Below, in pieces: positions 38,701 to 50,600 of a stretch of DNA of 64,000 nt. The stretch covers positions 1,929,052 through 1,993,051 of the forward strand of contig JASKMD010000026.1 of assembly GCA_030144725.1 (NCBI GenBank), written 5' to 3'. The translations under genes were made by a program, and so were the position numbers. The stretch comes from Haematococcus lacustris (Eukaryota > Chlorophyta > Chlorophyceae > Chlamydomonadales > Haematococcaceae). Each line of letters begins with the position of its first letter. The first letter of the stretch is position 1. A model generated the notes under the pieces. It was given only the letters and a program-made list of their open reading frames with translations, was not told where the DNA came from and did no database searches.

Positions 38701-41700
38701 TTGGCCCGTACAGCCTCTGCCTCGGCCCGCTGTGACCTGTGTCGTGAACCGGACACGCATGATGCTTGCCCAGTCAACCCGCGCACCCAGTCCTCCGACC
38801 CGCCCGACTGACACCTTGCAGCACGTCTCACGTTCCGGGCTATGCACACCACCTCGCCTCCGTCCCCCGCAGCCTGGATAACCCAAGCGACACCCACCTG
38901 CCTTCTTGCCCTCCCTACCCCAGACCCGGGTTCGACTCACGCCTCCTGCGCTGCTTTGGCCTCAGCCTCCTTGTAGCTCGCGCGAACCTCCAGCTCGTTG
39001 AGTGCCTCGCTGGCTGCCAGCTCAGCCTCGTGGAGCATCCCCACACTGGGCAAGGACTGCGGCATAGCAGGGGTGGAGGCAGGTGAGGTCACAACAGCAG
39101 CAGGGCTGAGGCCAAACACTCTCTGTGGGTTGCACCTTCCTTTGCCACGTCACTCCTTTCATTCCCCGCTCCTGCAAACTGTCTTCACCTCGATGTGCCA
39201 TATTGCACGAGATATGGCCTGCCAGACCCTGGCCTCGACCCTTGGCCTTGGCCCTCACCCCTGCACCTCCACCTTTCCCCAACCCCCGCCCTTCACCCCA
39301 CCCCTCACCGCACCCCTCACCCCACCTGCAGCCGGGCACTCAGGTCTTGGGCCTTGGCCTTCAGCTCCGCCACCGCCTGCTCGTCCCAGCGGCTGGCTCG
39401 GCCCGCAAGGCTGCTGGCATCACCGCCTGTGATCAGGCCAGCCTGCAGGCAGCAGGGCAGCAGGGCAACAGGCAGCAGGGCAGCAGGCAGCAGGCAGCAG
39501 GCCATTGGGTATGGAGGTGAATAGGCCAAAAGTCAGCAGGCGCACTGGTCAAAGGGGGGTATAGAGCGGTGCACAGCCACTGAGGGTGTGTGTGGTGCGG
39601 CAGCAGCTAAGGGAAGGGTCTGAGGGCGGCTCAGTGATGGTCCTTGGCACACCTTCACTGCCTACACCTTCACTGCCTACACCTTCACTGCCTACACCGC
39701 CCAAACACACCTTTGCGAACTGCGTGCCATCCTTGGCCACCACCTTGTGTCGTTCAGTGCCCCCAAACGCCAGTTGCCTGGCCTCCTCCACGCCATCACA
39801 CACCAGGGTGTTGCTGCAGGCAGGGCAGGCAGGCAGGTGGTGAAGCCAGGGGTAGCAGGCAGGGAGGCAAGCGAGGCCAGGGGCAGGAGGTAGGGCAGGG
39901 GCAATGGCCGGAGGGGGGGTCATGGGGGAAGGAGCAAGAGCCAGGGTTAGTTTCAGCCTTCCCCTCCCTCCCCCACTGCTTGGCCTCCTCCTGCCACTCC
40001 CCTAGTGCATGTCCCTGTCATCCCCTTATCTCTTTCCCCCTCCCTAGCTTTTGCCTCTCTCCAGGCTCCTCCTCCCCTCCCCTGCCTTTCCCCTGTTCCT
40101 ACCTTGTTTTCCCTGTTTTCACCCTGTTTTCCCTGTTTTTCTCTGTTTTCCTTGTTTACCCCCTGTTTTCCTTGTTTTCCCCCTGTTTTCTTTGTATTCT
40201 CCCTGTTTCCCCCCTGTTTTCCCCATCAGACTATACTCCTAGGCGCACCCAAAGGCATAGTGGAAGGCGCGCTCCAGCTCAGGCCGCTGCGGCTCCACCA
40301 GGTCCAGGGCCAGGCAGGCGCTGCCACCCAGCCCGCTGCGCAGCCGGTCGCTGATGGGCTGGACCTGCAGCAGTGCGAGGGGGAGAGGAGCAGGCGGCAG
40401 GGGGGCAGGGAGCCCCAGGGGCAAGAGGTAGGGCTCAGGAGAAATCAGCCATCAGAGGACATGGGTGCCCAGCCCTTGCCCTGCCGCTCAGCCTCCCTCC
40501 CCTCCTCCGCCTCCTCACCCCCCCTCCTGCTTCCAATCATCCTTCCCCCTCTGCACTGCCCCACCCAGGCCCAGCCCAACACCTCACCCCTGCCCTGCCC
40601 CTCCCTCCCCCGCCGCCTGTCCTGGTCAGCCTCTTGGCCATAGCCCCAGCCAGGCTCCTCCTGACCCCCCTTGCCTTTTCCCCACAGCCCCAGCCCGCCT
40701 CCCCCTGGCTACCCCTGCCCCTTGCAGGCCCCCTGGCGCCCCCTGGCCCCCCTGGCCCCCTGCTGCTGACCTTGCAGGTGGCCAGGGGGATGAAGGTCAT
40801 GGGGGGCACGTGCTGCTCCTTCAGGTACTGGATGGCCTCGCGGGCCGTGCGCTCGCTGTCCACCACCACACTGTCCATCTCGCGGCCCATAGCCTGCAGG
40901 GGGGCAGGCAGGGAAGCTGGGGAGGGCAGGGCAGGGGGCGGCAAACAACGGGGCAACCCCTCCTCTACCCTAGGGTTAGGGTACCTGGTTAGGGTTAGGG
41001 TACCTGGGTTAGGGTTAGGGTACCTGGGTTAGGGTTAGGGTACCTGGGTTAGGGTTAGGGTACCTGGACCACCAGCCTACCCCACACCCCCCTGCCTGGA
41101 CCCTGTTGCACCAGCCTGCTGGGTCACACCCCAGGTCACTCCTCACGTCATGACAGAAAGACAAAACAAACCCTTCAGCTAGACCCGTAGGGCAATCATC
41201 ACTCGAATAACAGCAAGCTTAGCATTCAACACTGGCTGCACCCACCCACTCGCCCATGGAGCTCCGCCCATGGGCGCCCATGCAGGCCTCCTGAGGCTCG
41301 ACGCACCAGCCTACCCAGCCCACCCAGGATCGCTTCCAGGATCCACCACCACCCTACCCAGGTCCAGGCGTGCATCTATATCTTTTGGGTTCGCACTGTA
41401 TGGTCACTCTGGGCCTTCGCCCCCTTGCAATGTCTGCCCCCCGGAGCTGCCCCTCCCCGCCAGCCCCTGCACCCACCACAGCCAGCGCCAGGTTGTACTC
41501 CTTGCGGGTCACCTTGCCAAGGTCAGTCAGGCGGCCAAACACACCTGGGGGGCAGTCAGTGTCAGAGGCTGGGCTTAATGAGGCTGGGCTGGCCCCAGCT
41601 GGGTCTCGGGGTCACACCCTACATCAAGGGTCAATCAAATGTCACACATCATTCTAACATGACGAGGTGCAGTACGTACCGTTTGGGTACAGCCGCTTCA

Positions 41701-44700
41701 GCGCCGCGACAGCTTCGCGCATTTTCTGCTCACGCCGCGCCTCCTTGCGCTCCGCGCCCGCCTCGCGCACCGCCGCCTCGGCCTCCGCGAGCTGTGCCGC
41801 CAAGAGCTCGCGCTCAGCTCTGCGCCCAGGCCCAGGCGAGAAGGGCCACAGCAGGGCAACTGCACATCAATTTCTTGGCGCTGTGGCATCGCAGTCAGAG
41901 CGCCACGCGTTCCGCTGGGTAAACACAATGGCGCGGTGCATCGGTGCGTGTGCATGTGTGACGTCACACTCGCGAGGCGGCAGCGGTCGAAGCCTGGAGG
42001 GGTGCTTGAGGCAGGGTAGGCAACTCTCAGCTCTGATGACCTCATTCCTTGCCACAACCACCCAGTACCGACTCTCACACATTGGTGCGCAGCGCCCCCT
42101 CCGCCTTTAGCTTCTCCTCACGCTTAGCCCGGCTGGCCTTGCGGGCTCCTGAGGCAGCCTCTGAGGCAGTGCGTGCCCGCTGCTGCGACTCAGCCGCCTG
42201 CAGCCACACCAGGCTCATGGCTAGCTGGATTCGCAACCCTCGGCAGCAGCAGCTTGGCTCACATACCACACAGCCCCCCATGGCTCAGCGGTGCATGGGC
42301 GACAGGACAAAAAGCTCCCACTACATGGGTGTGTGCGCCTGGTCTGCACCCCGGCCCGCTGCTCTGCCTGGGTAGGCTTTACCTGGCGCTGTGCTTCAGA
42401 AGCGCGGGCCAGCAGGGCGGCTACAGCACCCTCAGTCTGAGCCAGGGCGTCGCTGTCAGCCTGCACTTGGCAACAGCCAACATATGAAAGGGCAAGGGGT
42501 TCAGCTGTGTCTGTGTCGGAGTCAGGGTCAGGGTCTGTGTCGAGGGAGGGAATGGGTTGGTCCCTCTTTAGAAAGCAGTGTTTCATAGCATAATGTCATA
42601 CCTTAGCCAAAGTGCTCAGGGTACTGAGCTCGCTCTGAAGCTTCGAAGTCTTTTGCACCACCTGCAGGGCCGACAGCAGGCACCCACAGCAGCACTAGCT
42701 TCAACAGCGCGGCAGGGGCAGAAAGCGAACTTTGGCGGTGACCCGCCTCCAAGCAGCCTTCCCACAGCCTCGTATTGCAAGTACCCTGCACGGCTGTTTC
42801 TCTTTCTCTCTCTCTTTCTTGCGACCACTTGCTTTAGCGGTGGTAGGCGCGGTGGTCGCACCTGGGCCTTCAGCGCGTTGTACTCCGCTTGCACTTCGGC
42901 AGAGCCAAGCCCCGCGCTCAACCCCGCGTAGTGCGCTTTCACCTCCGCCTCGAGCTTCGCCGCAGCTGCGCATGGCACACAGCAGGCCGCGTGCTAAGCG
43001 GGCCGTACAGCACCGGCGTCACCGGCTGGAGGTGCAAGGCGCCGAACATGCATGTGCATTGTGCGCGGAGTTGGTACGCGGGCAGCTTAGGCGCGCACCT
43101 TTGCCGATGGACCTGAGTTCCTTCTCAAGCTGCGCGATGCGTGCTGACGCGTCGTCTGCCTTTTGCTGCATAGCCGCAACGTCCGCCTCGCCGGCCTTGA
43201 CACGTTTGCTGAGCCTGCTGCCCTCCTCACGAGCCCGGACCAGCACTGGCATCTGCGCGCGCATCAACACAGCGCCGCGCAGGTACTCCGCTGCACCTTC
43301 TCACATGTAACGCCGCGGGGTTTCAGTCGAGTGGTAGCTGCGCACCTTTTTGTCGCGCTCCGCCTGAAGCTTCTTGATCTTTTTTTCGTGGAGCATGCGC
43401 GATTTTGCGTGCCCGGCCGCCCGCCGTTTGATAGCGTCGATGTTCTGCTCCATGCCCTGGTGGTCGGCTCGGATCTGTGGGCAGAGTTACGCGACCTGGC
43501 TGAAACAGCACCACGACTGCTTCCTATTTCCCACCCATTCACCCTCGCAGCCACCAGCACCTTTGCCCCCAGCCTTGTCTAATCTGCAGTGCAGCAAAAC
43601 CGCCAGGAGCACCCTGGCACACCCAGACAGCCCTCTGGCTCCTTCCCATACCCTGGCTGCAATAACATGATCAAACTTGAACTCAAATTTGGTTCCCCTT
43701 AGCCCCTGGCCCCTCCGCTTCCGGACCCCACCTTTGCTAGCTGCTCCTCGACCTTCAGACGCTCCTTCACTGCCCCATCCCGCTCCGCTATCAACACATG
43801 CAGGCTGAACAGGGCATGGGTGGTGCGCAGGGCGCGCTGCAGGTCAGGTCGGGTCGGGTCGGGTCAGGTCAGGTCAGGTCAGGTCAGGTCAGGTCGGGTC
43901 AGGTCAGGTCAGGTCAGGTCAGGTCAGGTCAGGTCAGGTCAGGTCAAGCCTCAGCCCCGCCCAGCCTACCAGCTCTTGCTGCCTGGCCAAGTAGCGCTCT
44001 GCCTCCTCCTTCTGCTCCTTCTTCTGCTTACGCTCAGCAGCCACCGCTTTCTTGCGGCTGAAAGCGGCAGCCACCTGGCCAACAGGAAGTACGAGGAAGC
44101 AGCAGCAGCAGCAGGGAGCAAACAGCGGCGATGAGCCTCACTGCTCCACCCATCCCACCAAGCTTCTGGGCCACCTTTCCCTCACCCTCTCATCTGGCTT
44201 CCACCTGCCCCTGCCTGGCCATGTCCCTCCCCCTGCCCCTCCTGCTGCCCCCCTTGCTGCCCCCCTAGCCTCCCTCTGCCCCCCTCTCTCTTCCAGTTTC
44301 CCCATCACCCTGGCCTGCCCCTGCCCCTGCCACCCCGGCTGCCCCTGCCCCTGCCCCTGCCACCCCGGCTGCCCCTGCCCCTGCCCCTGCCACCCCGGCT
44401 GCCCCTGCCCCTGCCCCTGCCACCCCGGCTGCCCCTGCCCCTGGACCTGCCAACCCAGCTAACCCTGCTCCCCCACTCTCTCTCCTCCCCACGCCCCTCT
44501 TCACCTTCTCATCCACAGCCAAGGTCTGTGCCTGCAGCTGGTCATACTGGGCCTTCAGCGCATCACTGCCGCTGATCTGCTCCAGCAGCCCTGTCAGCCC
44601 CGCGGGAGTCTTGGCTGCCACCGCCTCAATGTCCCCCTGAACCCACGCACAAGGCCGTATAAACCAACAGGCAGACCTCCAACCACCAACTGCCAACTGC

Positions 44701-46638
44701 CAACCGCCATGGTGCGGGGTCATGGGCCAGCATACAGTAGGGGCACAGGACAGGGACAGCAGCAGAGCTTTGTTGGGTCAGGCACGGGGTGGGTGAGGCA
44801 TGAGCTGGCCTGGGCGCAAGGAGGGGCCATGGCAGGGGCGGCGCCAGGGGCTGGTGGTGAGCTGCTGGCGTGGTGGTGGTGATGGAGGTAGAGGGGAGCA
44901 GGCTGGCTGCAGGACCTAGGGGGAGGTAGCAAGCCATCTGAACAGCCAGCTGCAAGCTATGGACATGACTTAAGGTCGGGTGGAGTGAGGTGGAGTGACA
45001 TGGGATGTTGCGGAGTGAGGTAGGGTGAGGGGGGTTGAGGTGAGGTGAGGTGAGGTGAGGTGAGGTGAGGTGAGGTGAGGTGAGGTGAGGTGAGGTGAGG
45101 TGAGGTGAGGTGAGGTGAGGTGAGGTGAGGTGAGGTGAGGTGAGGTGAGGTGAGGTGAGGTGAGGTGAGGTGAGGTGAGGTGAGGTGAGGTGAGGTGAGG
45201 TGAGGTGAGGTGAGGTGAGGTGAGGTGAGGTGAGGTGAGGTGAGGTGAGGTGAGGTGAGGTGAGGTGAGGTGAGGTGAGGTGAGGTGAGGTGAGGTGAGG
45301 TGAGGTGAGGTGAGGTGAGGTGAGGTGAGGTGAGGTGAGGTGAGGTGAGGTGAGGTGAGGTGAGGTGAGGAGGCCTGTGCGTCAGGCTGCTGCACCCTCA
45401 TTTTGCCATGCTGTCAACCGCCATCGCTGGCTCTCTGCAGGCTGCTCCACCAGGATGCAGGCCAGCTCCTGCTGCAGGACCTGGCTGCCAGCTGCTCCTG
45501 CTGCCAGCTGGTGGCAGTGCAGCCTGGGTACGAAAGCTGTTTGCTGCCCACCCGGCCAAGTGCTGCTGCAAGCCTCAGCCCTGACGGCCCTTCAGCCCCC
45601 TGTGCCTGCCATCTGCGCCAGCTCATACCCTACCTTGGGGCCATGACGCCCTGGCCATGCTTGCACATACACCATGCTTGCACACACACCATGCTTGCAC
45701 ACACACCATGCTTATGCCCTGGGGTTAGCCCCTAGCTGCACTGTGTGGTGCCAGCCTGCTTGTGTGCATAGCTGGCCATAGCTGCCCCCTAGAGCTCCCA
45801 GGTGGGCTGCAACCTAATACATAGCTGCTCAGGGCAATAAGCTAGAGTACTCCAGATAGGTATGTGTGCCAGGCAAGAGCTTAGCTACTGCTCTGCCATA
45901 GACATCAACACCTGTACCTACCCCAACAAGGGTCGTGGTAGGGGTAGGCAGGCGAGAGCAGGCAGGCTGGCTGGTGGTCGGGTGAACTGTCATCAGTGGC
46001 CAGACCAATGCTTGGCTGCCCAGACCAGTCACCCACAGCTGCTACTCAGGTAGCACCCTGACCTAAGGCTCACCTGGAAAACAAGGAAGTTGCGGACCTT
46101 GACCAGGATGCCAAACCCACCCAGCCGCTGGCAGTAGGTGTCAAAGCTAACGGCCTTGTCGTCCACCTTGTAGACTGATTGGTAGGTAGCGTCTGGCTCA
46201 GAGCTGCTGGGCTGTATGTGGCGGGCAAACACCACCTCCTGGTCCTCATCTGTTAGGTACACCAGCTTCACATGCCCTCGCCGCGGCTTGTCTGCATCTG
46301 TGTTGCCGTCACTGTTCTGATACAGCAGCTCCTTGAGGGAGCCGCGTAGCTGGGCAGTGCGCACCCCCAGCACAAAGGAGATGGCGTCCATGAGGTTGCT
46401 CTTGCCGCTGCCATTAGGGCCGACCACCGCCGTGAAGCTCTTGAACGGGCCGATGTTCTGCACGCCTCGGTATGACTTGAAGTTGTTGACCTACAGCAGG
46501 ACGAGGCCCACGTGTAATGCGGACAGGCGGGCGGTTGGGCCCAAGGTTGACAGCGCCCTCGGCAACCACCTCCAGGCGGTCAATGCAGCCATTAGACGCC
46601 TGCCAGTCGATGCCGAGCTGCTCCGGGACAGGCTCCAT
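32787..46638 (-). CDS. SMC1: SMC1, cohesin core ATPase
   Basis: SMC1 pairs with SMC3 in the cohesin ring that holds sister chromatids together. I can follow about 32 exons adding up to roughly 1,230 residues, the normal size. Exon 1 (46638-46570) starts [18 protein letters not shown]. Exon 2 (46490-46074) carries [20 protein letters not shown] (Walker A) and [20 protein letters not shown]. Coiled-coil exons run from 44,636 to 41,680. The hinge is 41,544-39,711 ([57 protein letters not shown]). The return coil runs to about 35,270. The head includes [20 protein letters not shown] (signature split by the intron 33,484-34,394), [16 protein letters not shown] (Walker B), and a last exon 32906-32787 ending FGEPLPAE. 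The divergent LSGGEK and RRWDE-type hinge flank identify SMC1 over other SMCs. Confidence 0.95.
36625..36770. repeat. CCCCCTGCCTCCCTG-type minisatellite in an SMC1 intron
   Basis: About eight copies of a 15-bp unit alternate ccccctg and cctccctg. Frames across it encode Pro-Ala-Leu or Gly-Gln-Arg repeats only. Confidence 0.9.
37370..37827. repeat. Pentanucleotide array (GGGGT)n, 430 bp, in an SMC1 intron
   Basis: About 86 copies of GGGGT carry only two or three point variants and end in GGTGT units. The plus strand, which is the template of SMC1 transcription, has an uninterrupted series of G4 runs and is a strong quadruplex-forming sequence. The transcript carries ACCCC repeats. Long frames in all phases are artefacts. 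Confidence 0.98.
40085..40230. repeat. CCCTGTTTTCC-type minisatellite in an SMC1 intron
   Basis: About a dozen imperfect units of ccctgttttcc / ccttgttttcc / ccctgttttctct lie between the hinge exons at 39,812-39,711 and 40,365-40,247. Confidence 0.85.
40967..41067. repeat. Interstitial telomere-like array (TACCTGGGTTAGGGTTAGGG)n in an SMC1 hinge intron
   Basis: About five copies of a 20-bp unit each contain two tandem TTAGGG hexamers separated by the spacer tacctgg. It sits in the intron between the two main hinge exons. TTAGGG is a telomere repeat used by some chlamydomonadalean algae, but here the hexamers never exceed two in a row. Confidence 0.9.
43841..43946. repeat. Pentanucleotide array (AGGTC/GGGTC)n in an SMC1 intron
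   Basis: About 20 copies of CAGGT/CGGGT lie directly 3' (plus sense) of the coiled-coil exon near 43,735-43,796. Confidence 0.95.
44310..44450. repeat. 30-bp minisatellite in an SMC1 intron
   Basis: Four near-identical units of cccctgcccctgcccctgcc followed by accccggctg are present. They encode Pro-Cys or Gly-Ala repeats only in non-coding frames. Confidence 0.92.
45036..45370. repeat. Pentanucleotide array (GGTGA)n, 335 bp, in an SMC1 intron
   Basis: About 66 essentially perfect GGTGA units, preceded by degenerate GGAGTGA-type copies, lie in the large intron after the Walker A exon. The Ser-Pro-His-Leu-Thr frame on the minus strand is an artefact. Confidence 0.98.
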
Positions 46639-46806
46639 TCAAGTTTGATGGGAGGGCTTGAGGGAGGGCTACATCAGGTAAGAACCATGCATCAGTGGCT
46701 TTCAGGGCAAGAGGAAGAATGCGCTCAGCAGAACATCGGTTTGAATGTAAACTGGATTTCGACCGTGTGGGTTGGGCGACAGCGCAATTGTTGTAGTGGG
46801 TCCAGG

Positions 46807-47115
46807 CTAGAGCCACGAGTTGCGTGCAGTGCATTCCCCATGCGGATACCATGCACACCCCAGCGCAAGCAATTGTGGCTGATCACAGTGCATTACTGTG
46901 AAGGCTACTGCCCCTAGCGTGGCTATTGCCCAACTGGGTCCGCCCATCTCTGGTGCGTGTGCCTCCGTTCCTAGCTCAAGGCCCTGTAGCTCTTGCTCAT
47001 ACACATCCCCTTTGTAACGGGTAAGGTTGATGATGTCGAGGTTTACTTGCTTCAGCTGGCTATCGTCGCCACTTGCGTAAACGCCCTTGGTGTCAAGGCA
47101 TAGTCGAGCAGCCAT
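46807..47115 (-). CDS. Small unassigned ORF upstream of SMC1
   Basis: A Met-initiated minus-strand frame starts MAARLCLDTKGVYASGDDSQ and is non-repetitive for about its first 50 residues (to YEQELQGLELG), after which composition becomes intron-like. It lies between the SMC1 start codon (46,638) and the MITE at 47,157. It may be a first exon, a 3' exon of the upstream minus-strand gene, or chance. I do not recognise it. Confidence 0.3.
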   Translation of the reverse strand: MAARLCLDTKGVYASGDDSQLKQVNLDIINLTRYKGDVYEQELQGLELGTEAHAPEMGGPSWAIATLGAVAFTVMHCDQPQLLALGCAWYPHGECTARNSWL

Positions 47116-47156
47116 CTACGTCTGGCTTGGCCCCACTGAAACTGGGGGTTCCTGAC

Positions 47157-47645
47157 CAGTGTTGTGAATCTTCAGATTTTCAGATTTTCAATTTTCAGAT
47201 TTTCAATGAAAATGAAAGTGTTTCATTGAAAATCTGAAAGAGTTTCATCGTCAGTGAAACTGAGCGGATGCCGCTGGTTCTCAGCCTATCCTTTCAAACG
47301 CGACTTGTTTGTAGGCCTGCACTGTTTGTAATGCAGAAATACTTAGGTTGCCAAAGGTCAGACATGCAAGCCATTTTAAAAGATGCAAGCCGTCCATGCT
47401 GTCCGTGGATCCGCCATCTGTGGCGTTATCTGGCTTGCGCTTCTTCCGCTTCTTCCGCTGTGGCTGTAGCGCGCTGGCGCCAACCAAGTTAATCACAGCA
47501 CAGCCAATTACTCTGCAACACCCGATCTGCGATCTGACCGGGGGCAGCACCCGGCACTTTCAGATTTTCAGTGAAGACGTTCAGATTTTCAGATGAACAT
47601 TTTCATTGAAAATCTGAATGAAAATCTGAATCTTTCACAACACTG
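47157..47645. mobile_element. hAT-type MITE, 489 bp
   Basis: The ends CAGTGTTGTGAA (47,157 on) and its inverse ttcacaacactg (to 47,645) form a perfect 12-bp terminal inverted repeat. Inside it lie tcagattttca repeats in both orientations near each end. The flanks carry a perfect 8-bp duplication, ttcctgac (47,149-47,156 and 47,646-47,653). TIR start CAGTG plus an 8-bp duplication identify a hAT element. The 300-bp centre encodes no transposase domain. On the minus strand it includes a Lys/Arg-rich run (RKKRKKRKPDN) that could be a transposase remnant. Confidence 0.93.
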
Positions 47646-50600
47646 TTCCTGACACGATGAAAGTCTGTGGCGGGCGGGATACGGCCCCGGGCCTTTAGTG
47701 ACATGAAGAGGCGGGCCAATGCACATGTAGAGTGCCCCAGCCAGCTTGTAGAGTGCTTAAGCAAGCTTTGCAGCAGGATCCTCAACCTAGCCAATTGAGC
47801 TGTGCTGCCGCCTCGCCGGTCGCGCCAACCTTCCCTCTGCTGGACACCGCTATGCGCGACCAGTCCGCTCTTGCCCGCTCGAAAGACGTGGAATCCCTCT
47901 CGATCTCCCTCCTGCTGGGGCCCTGCTTGCGAGTCACGCGGGCCTGGCGCACCCACACCCACAGCTCGTCCAGCTCAGCGTGCTGTGCCTTGCAGAACCG
48001 CGGCCTGCAGCCAGGCAGACACGCAGCTGTGCCACAGCTGCGTGCACACCATGCATAGACATCCGCCCCAACCCAACATCGCTCTTGTACAGCTGCTAGT
48101 GTCCACCAAACCTCACCACCAAGTCAGACCCTGCTGCCCCGCCCTGGCCATGACAACTGATGACCCCTGCAGCACCTGCCTGCCTTGCCCCCCGCTGCCC
48201 TGCCCTCGTCCTTGCTGCTGCCTCACTTGTTCTGCCAGCACAGCTCCGCCAGCAGCTCTATGGAGGTCTGAGCCCAGGCGTGCTTGTGGAAGGTGCGGGC
48301 GTGGTGCACGCAGTCCAGCACGGCACGCCGCCTGGCCGCCAGCAGCTGCAACCCAGGCAGGGCCGGGCAGGGCAGGGCAAGGAGGCAGATCAGGCCAAGT
48401 CAGGGCCAAGTCAGGGCCAAGTCATGGAAGGCCACTTCAGGCCAAGTCTCGCCTATTTCAGCCAGGAGCAGGGCACTGAGGTCCTGGCCTAGCTGGGCAG
48501 TGGGCAGTAGGCTGTGGGCAGCAGGTAGTAGGCAGTAGGCTGTGGGGTCCCAGCCCAGAGGCAGGTCGTCAGGGCATTGTGACCATCAGCGCCGCCCTGA
48601 TGCAGCCTGGGTCAGGTCTGCCCTGAAGCACTGCCATGATTCAAGCATGGCGCATCTAGACATGAAGCCAGACAGGTCTGACCAATGCTGCAGCCTGGAC
48701 AGGCCTGACCTGTGAGGGTGGGCCTCCTGCTGCTGGCTGCCCCTCAGGTCCCCAGGGGTTAGGCTTAACCTGCGAGGCCTGACCTGCGAGGCCTGACCTG
48801 CGAGGCCTGACCTGCGAGGCCTGACCTGCGAGGCCTGACCTGCGAGGCCTGACCTGTGAGGTCTGACCTGTGAGGCTCTCAGCTCCCCAGGGGTCAGGGC
48901 TGTGGGTTGACCCGCTGTGGAGCCTGCGCCGTCACGCCCACTCACCTCAGTGGGGCCGTATGCCAGAGAGGGCGGCTCAGTCTGCTTGGGGCTGGGGGTG
49001 GGGGCTGCGGGCGTTGGGGCGCAGTGGGGAGCCGTCACCTGAGCAGCTCAACATGAGGCGGGGGGCAGGGAGGCAGGGGGGTGAAGGCAGGGCTAGGGGC
49101 GGGGGACATGAGGCGGGGGTCAGGGAGGCAGAGGACGATTAATGTGAGCTAGTCTGGGGGTGTGATCACCAGGTGGTAGGGGAGCAGCGGCCAGCTGGAG
49201 AAGGGGCGGGGGAGGGGAGACAGAGGGGGAGGGGAAGCCTGTGCCCCTGCCATGAGCTTGTTGCAGGGCATTACGTTCTTCCACCACCACAGGCAGGGTA
49301 GGCACCCCAAGCAGCTGACCCCAAGCAGCAGTGGGACCCTGGCAGGGAGGTGCAGGGTTCTACTCCCACCGGCTGCGCCTCCGGGGCCATCAGGGGGTTC
49401 AGCCCAAAGGGGTCGTCCTCAGCGTCTGCCTCCTGGCGCTCAACCTTGACCTGCTGTGCCCCCTGCTGCTGCTGGGGGCCCCCCTGCTGCTGCTGCTGCT
49501 GCTGAGGTGCGAGCGCCTGCTTGTCCTCCTCCATCTCTGACTGTGCATGAGGGTCAGCCAGCAGAGCCTGGGGCCGCCCTGCTGACTGGACGAAGGACCC
49601 AGGGCAGGGGGCCTGCTGCCTCCCCTCCGCCCCTCCAGGCGCTGTGTAGCCCACCCCAGCCTCTGGCACTGCCCCTAGGCTTGGCCCGGCCCCTGCTGCC
49701 CCTGCTGCCCCAGCCCCAGACATGTTCCCATTGTCAGTCATGAAGGAGTTGAGGCCAAATGGATCATCATCATCATCAGCACCACCACCATCATCACCAG
49801 GGGGAGATAGGCCCAGCTGCCGGCTGTGCCCCTCTCCATCGCCTCCTATCTTGTCCTGCTGCTGCTGCTGCTGCTCCTGCTCCTGCTGCTGCTCCTCCTG
49901 CTGCTGCTGCTGCTCCTGCTCCTGCTCCTCCTGCTGCTCCTCCTGCTGCTGCTGCTGGTGGCCAGCCCCTCCGCTGTGCCCCTCACCTGAGGTCTGGCTG
50001 AGCCCTGACCCCAGCCCCTGCAGCCGGTGGGCCCTTCCCCCCGGGCCAGTGCTGGGGTGGGGTGGCAATGCCTGTGGGTGCTGCCCCTGGCTGCTGGCTG
50101 CATGTGGCAGGGGGCCCCCTGCTGCCTGCTGCTGGCGGCTGCCTAACCCCCCGGAAACCACATAGCGGTAGGCCTCCTCCTCTGCAGCCTCATCCTCCTG
50201 CTCTGGCAGCGCAAGCACCAGCTCACGCACCCGCCCCAGCACCTGCCAGCACCAGCAAGCACAAGGCATGGCAACCTCAGCCGGTGCAGTGCTGTGTGTC
50301 ATTGACGTGGCACCACTGCAACCTGCGTGGCCCTGCACCTGGCCATGACACTGGTCCTGACCCTGACCACACTATGCAGTGCTGCTGTGTGCAGTCCACG
50401 TGGTGTCAGTGGTGCTGTGTCCACGTGGCATCACAGCCGGGTGCATACTGCAGAGGAGGCAGGCTGTGCCCTAGTCTTGTCAGCCAGGCCCTTGAGCCAG
50501 GCGAGTCTGCAGGTTTGGCTTGACCTGCAGTATGAGGACCACGCCTCCTAGCTGTGTGCTGTGGGTCCATGGAGTTCTTCATTGTTGTGCATGGTGCATG

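Noticed and set aside
37189..38811. 540-codon plus-strand frame through the GGGGT array
   Set aside because: It lies antisense to SMC1 exons and is composed of Gly-Val-Gly-Trp repeats; SMC1 homology on the other strand explains the flanks.
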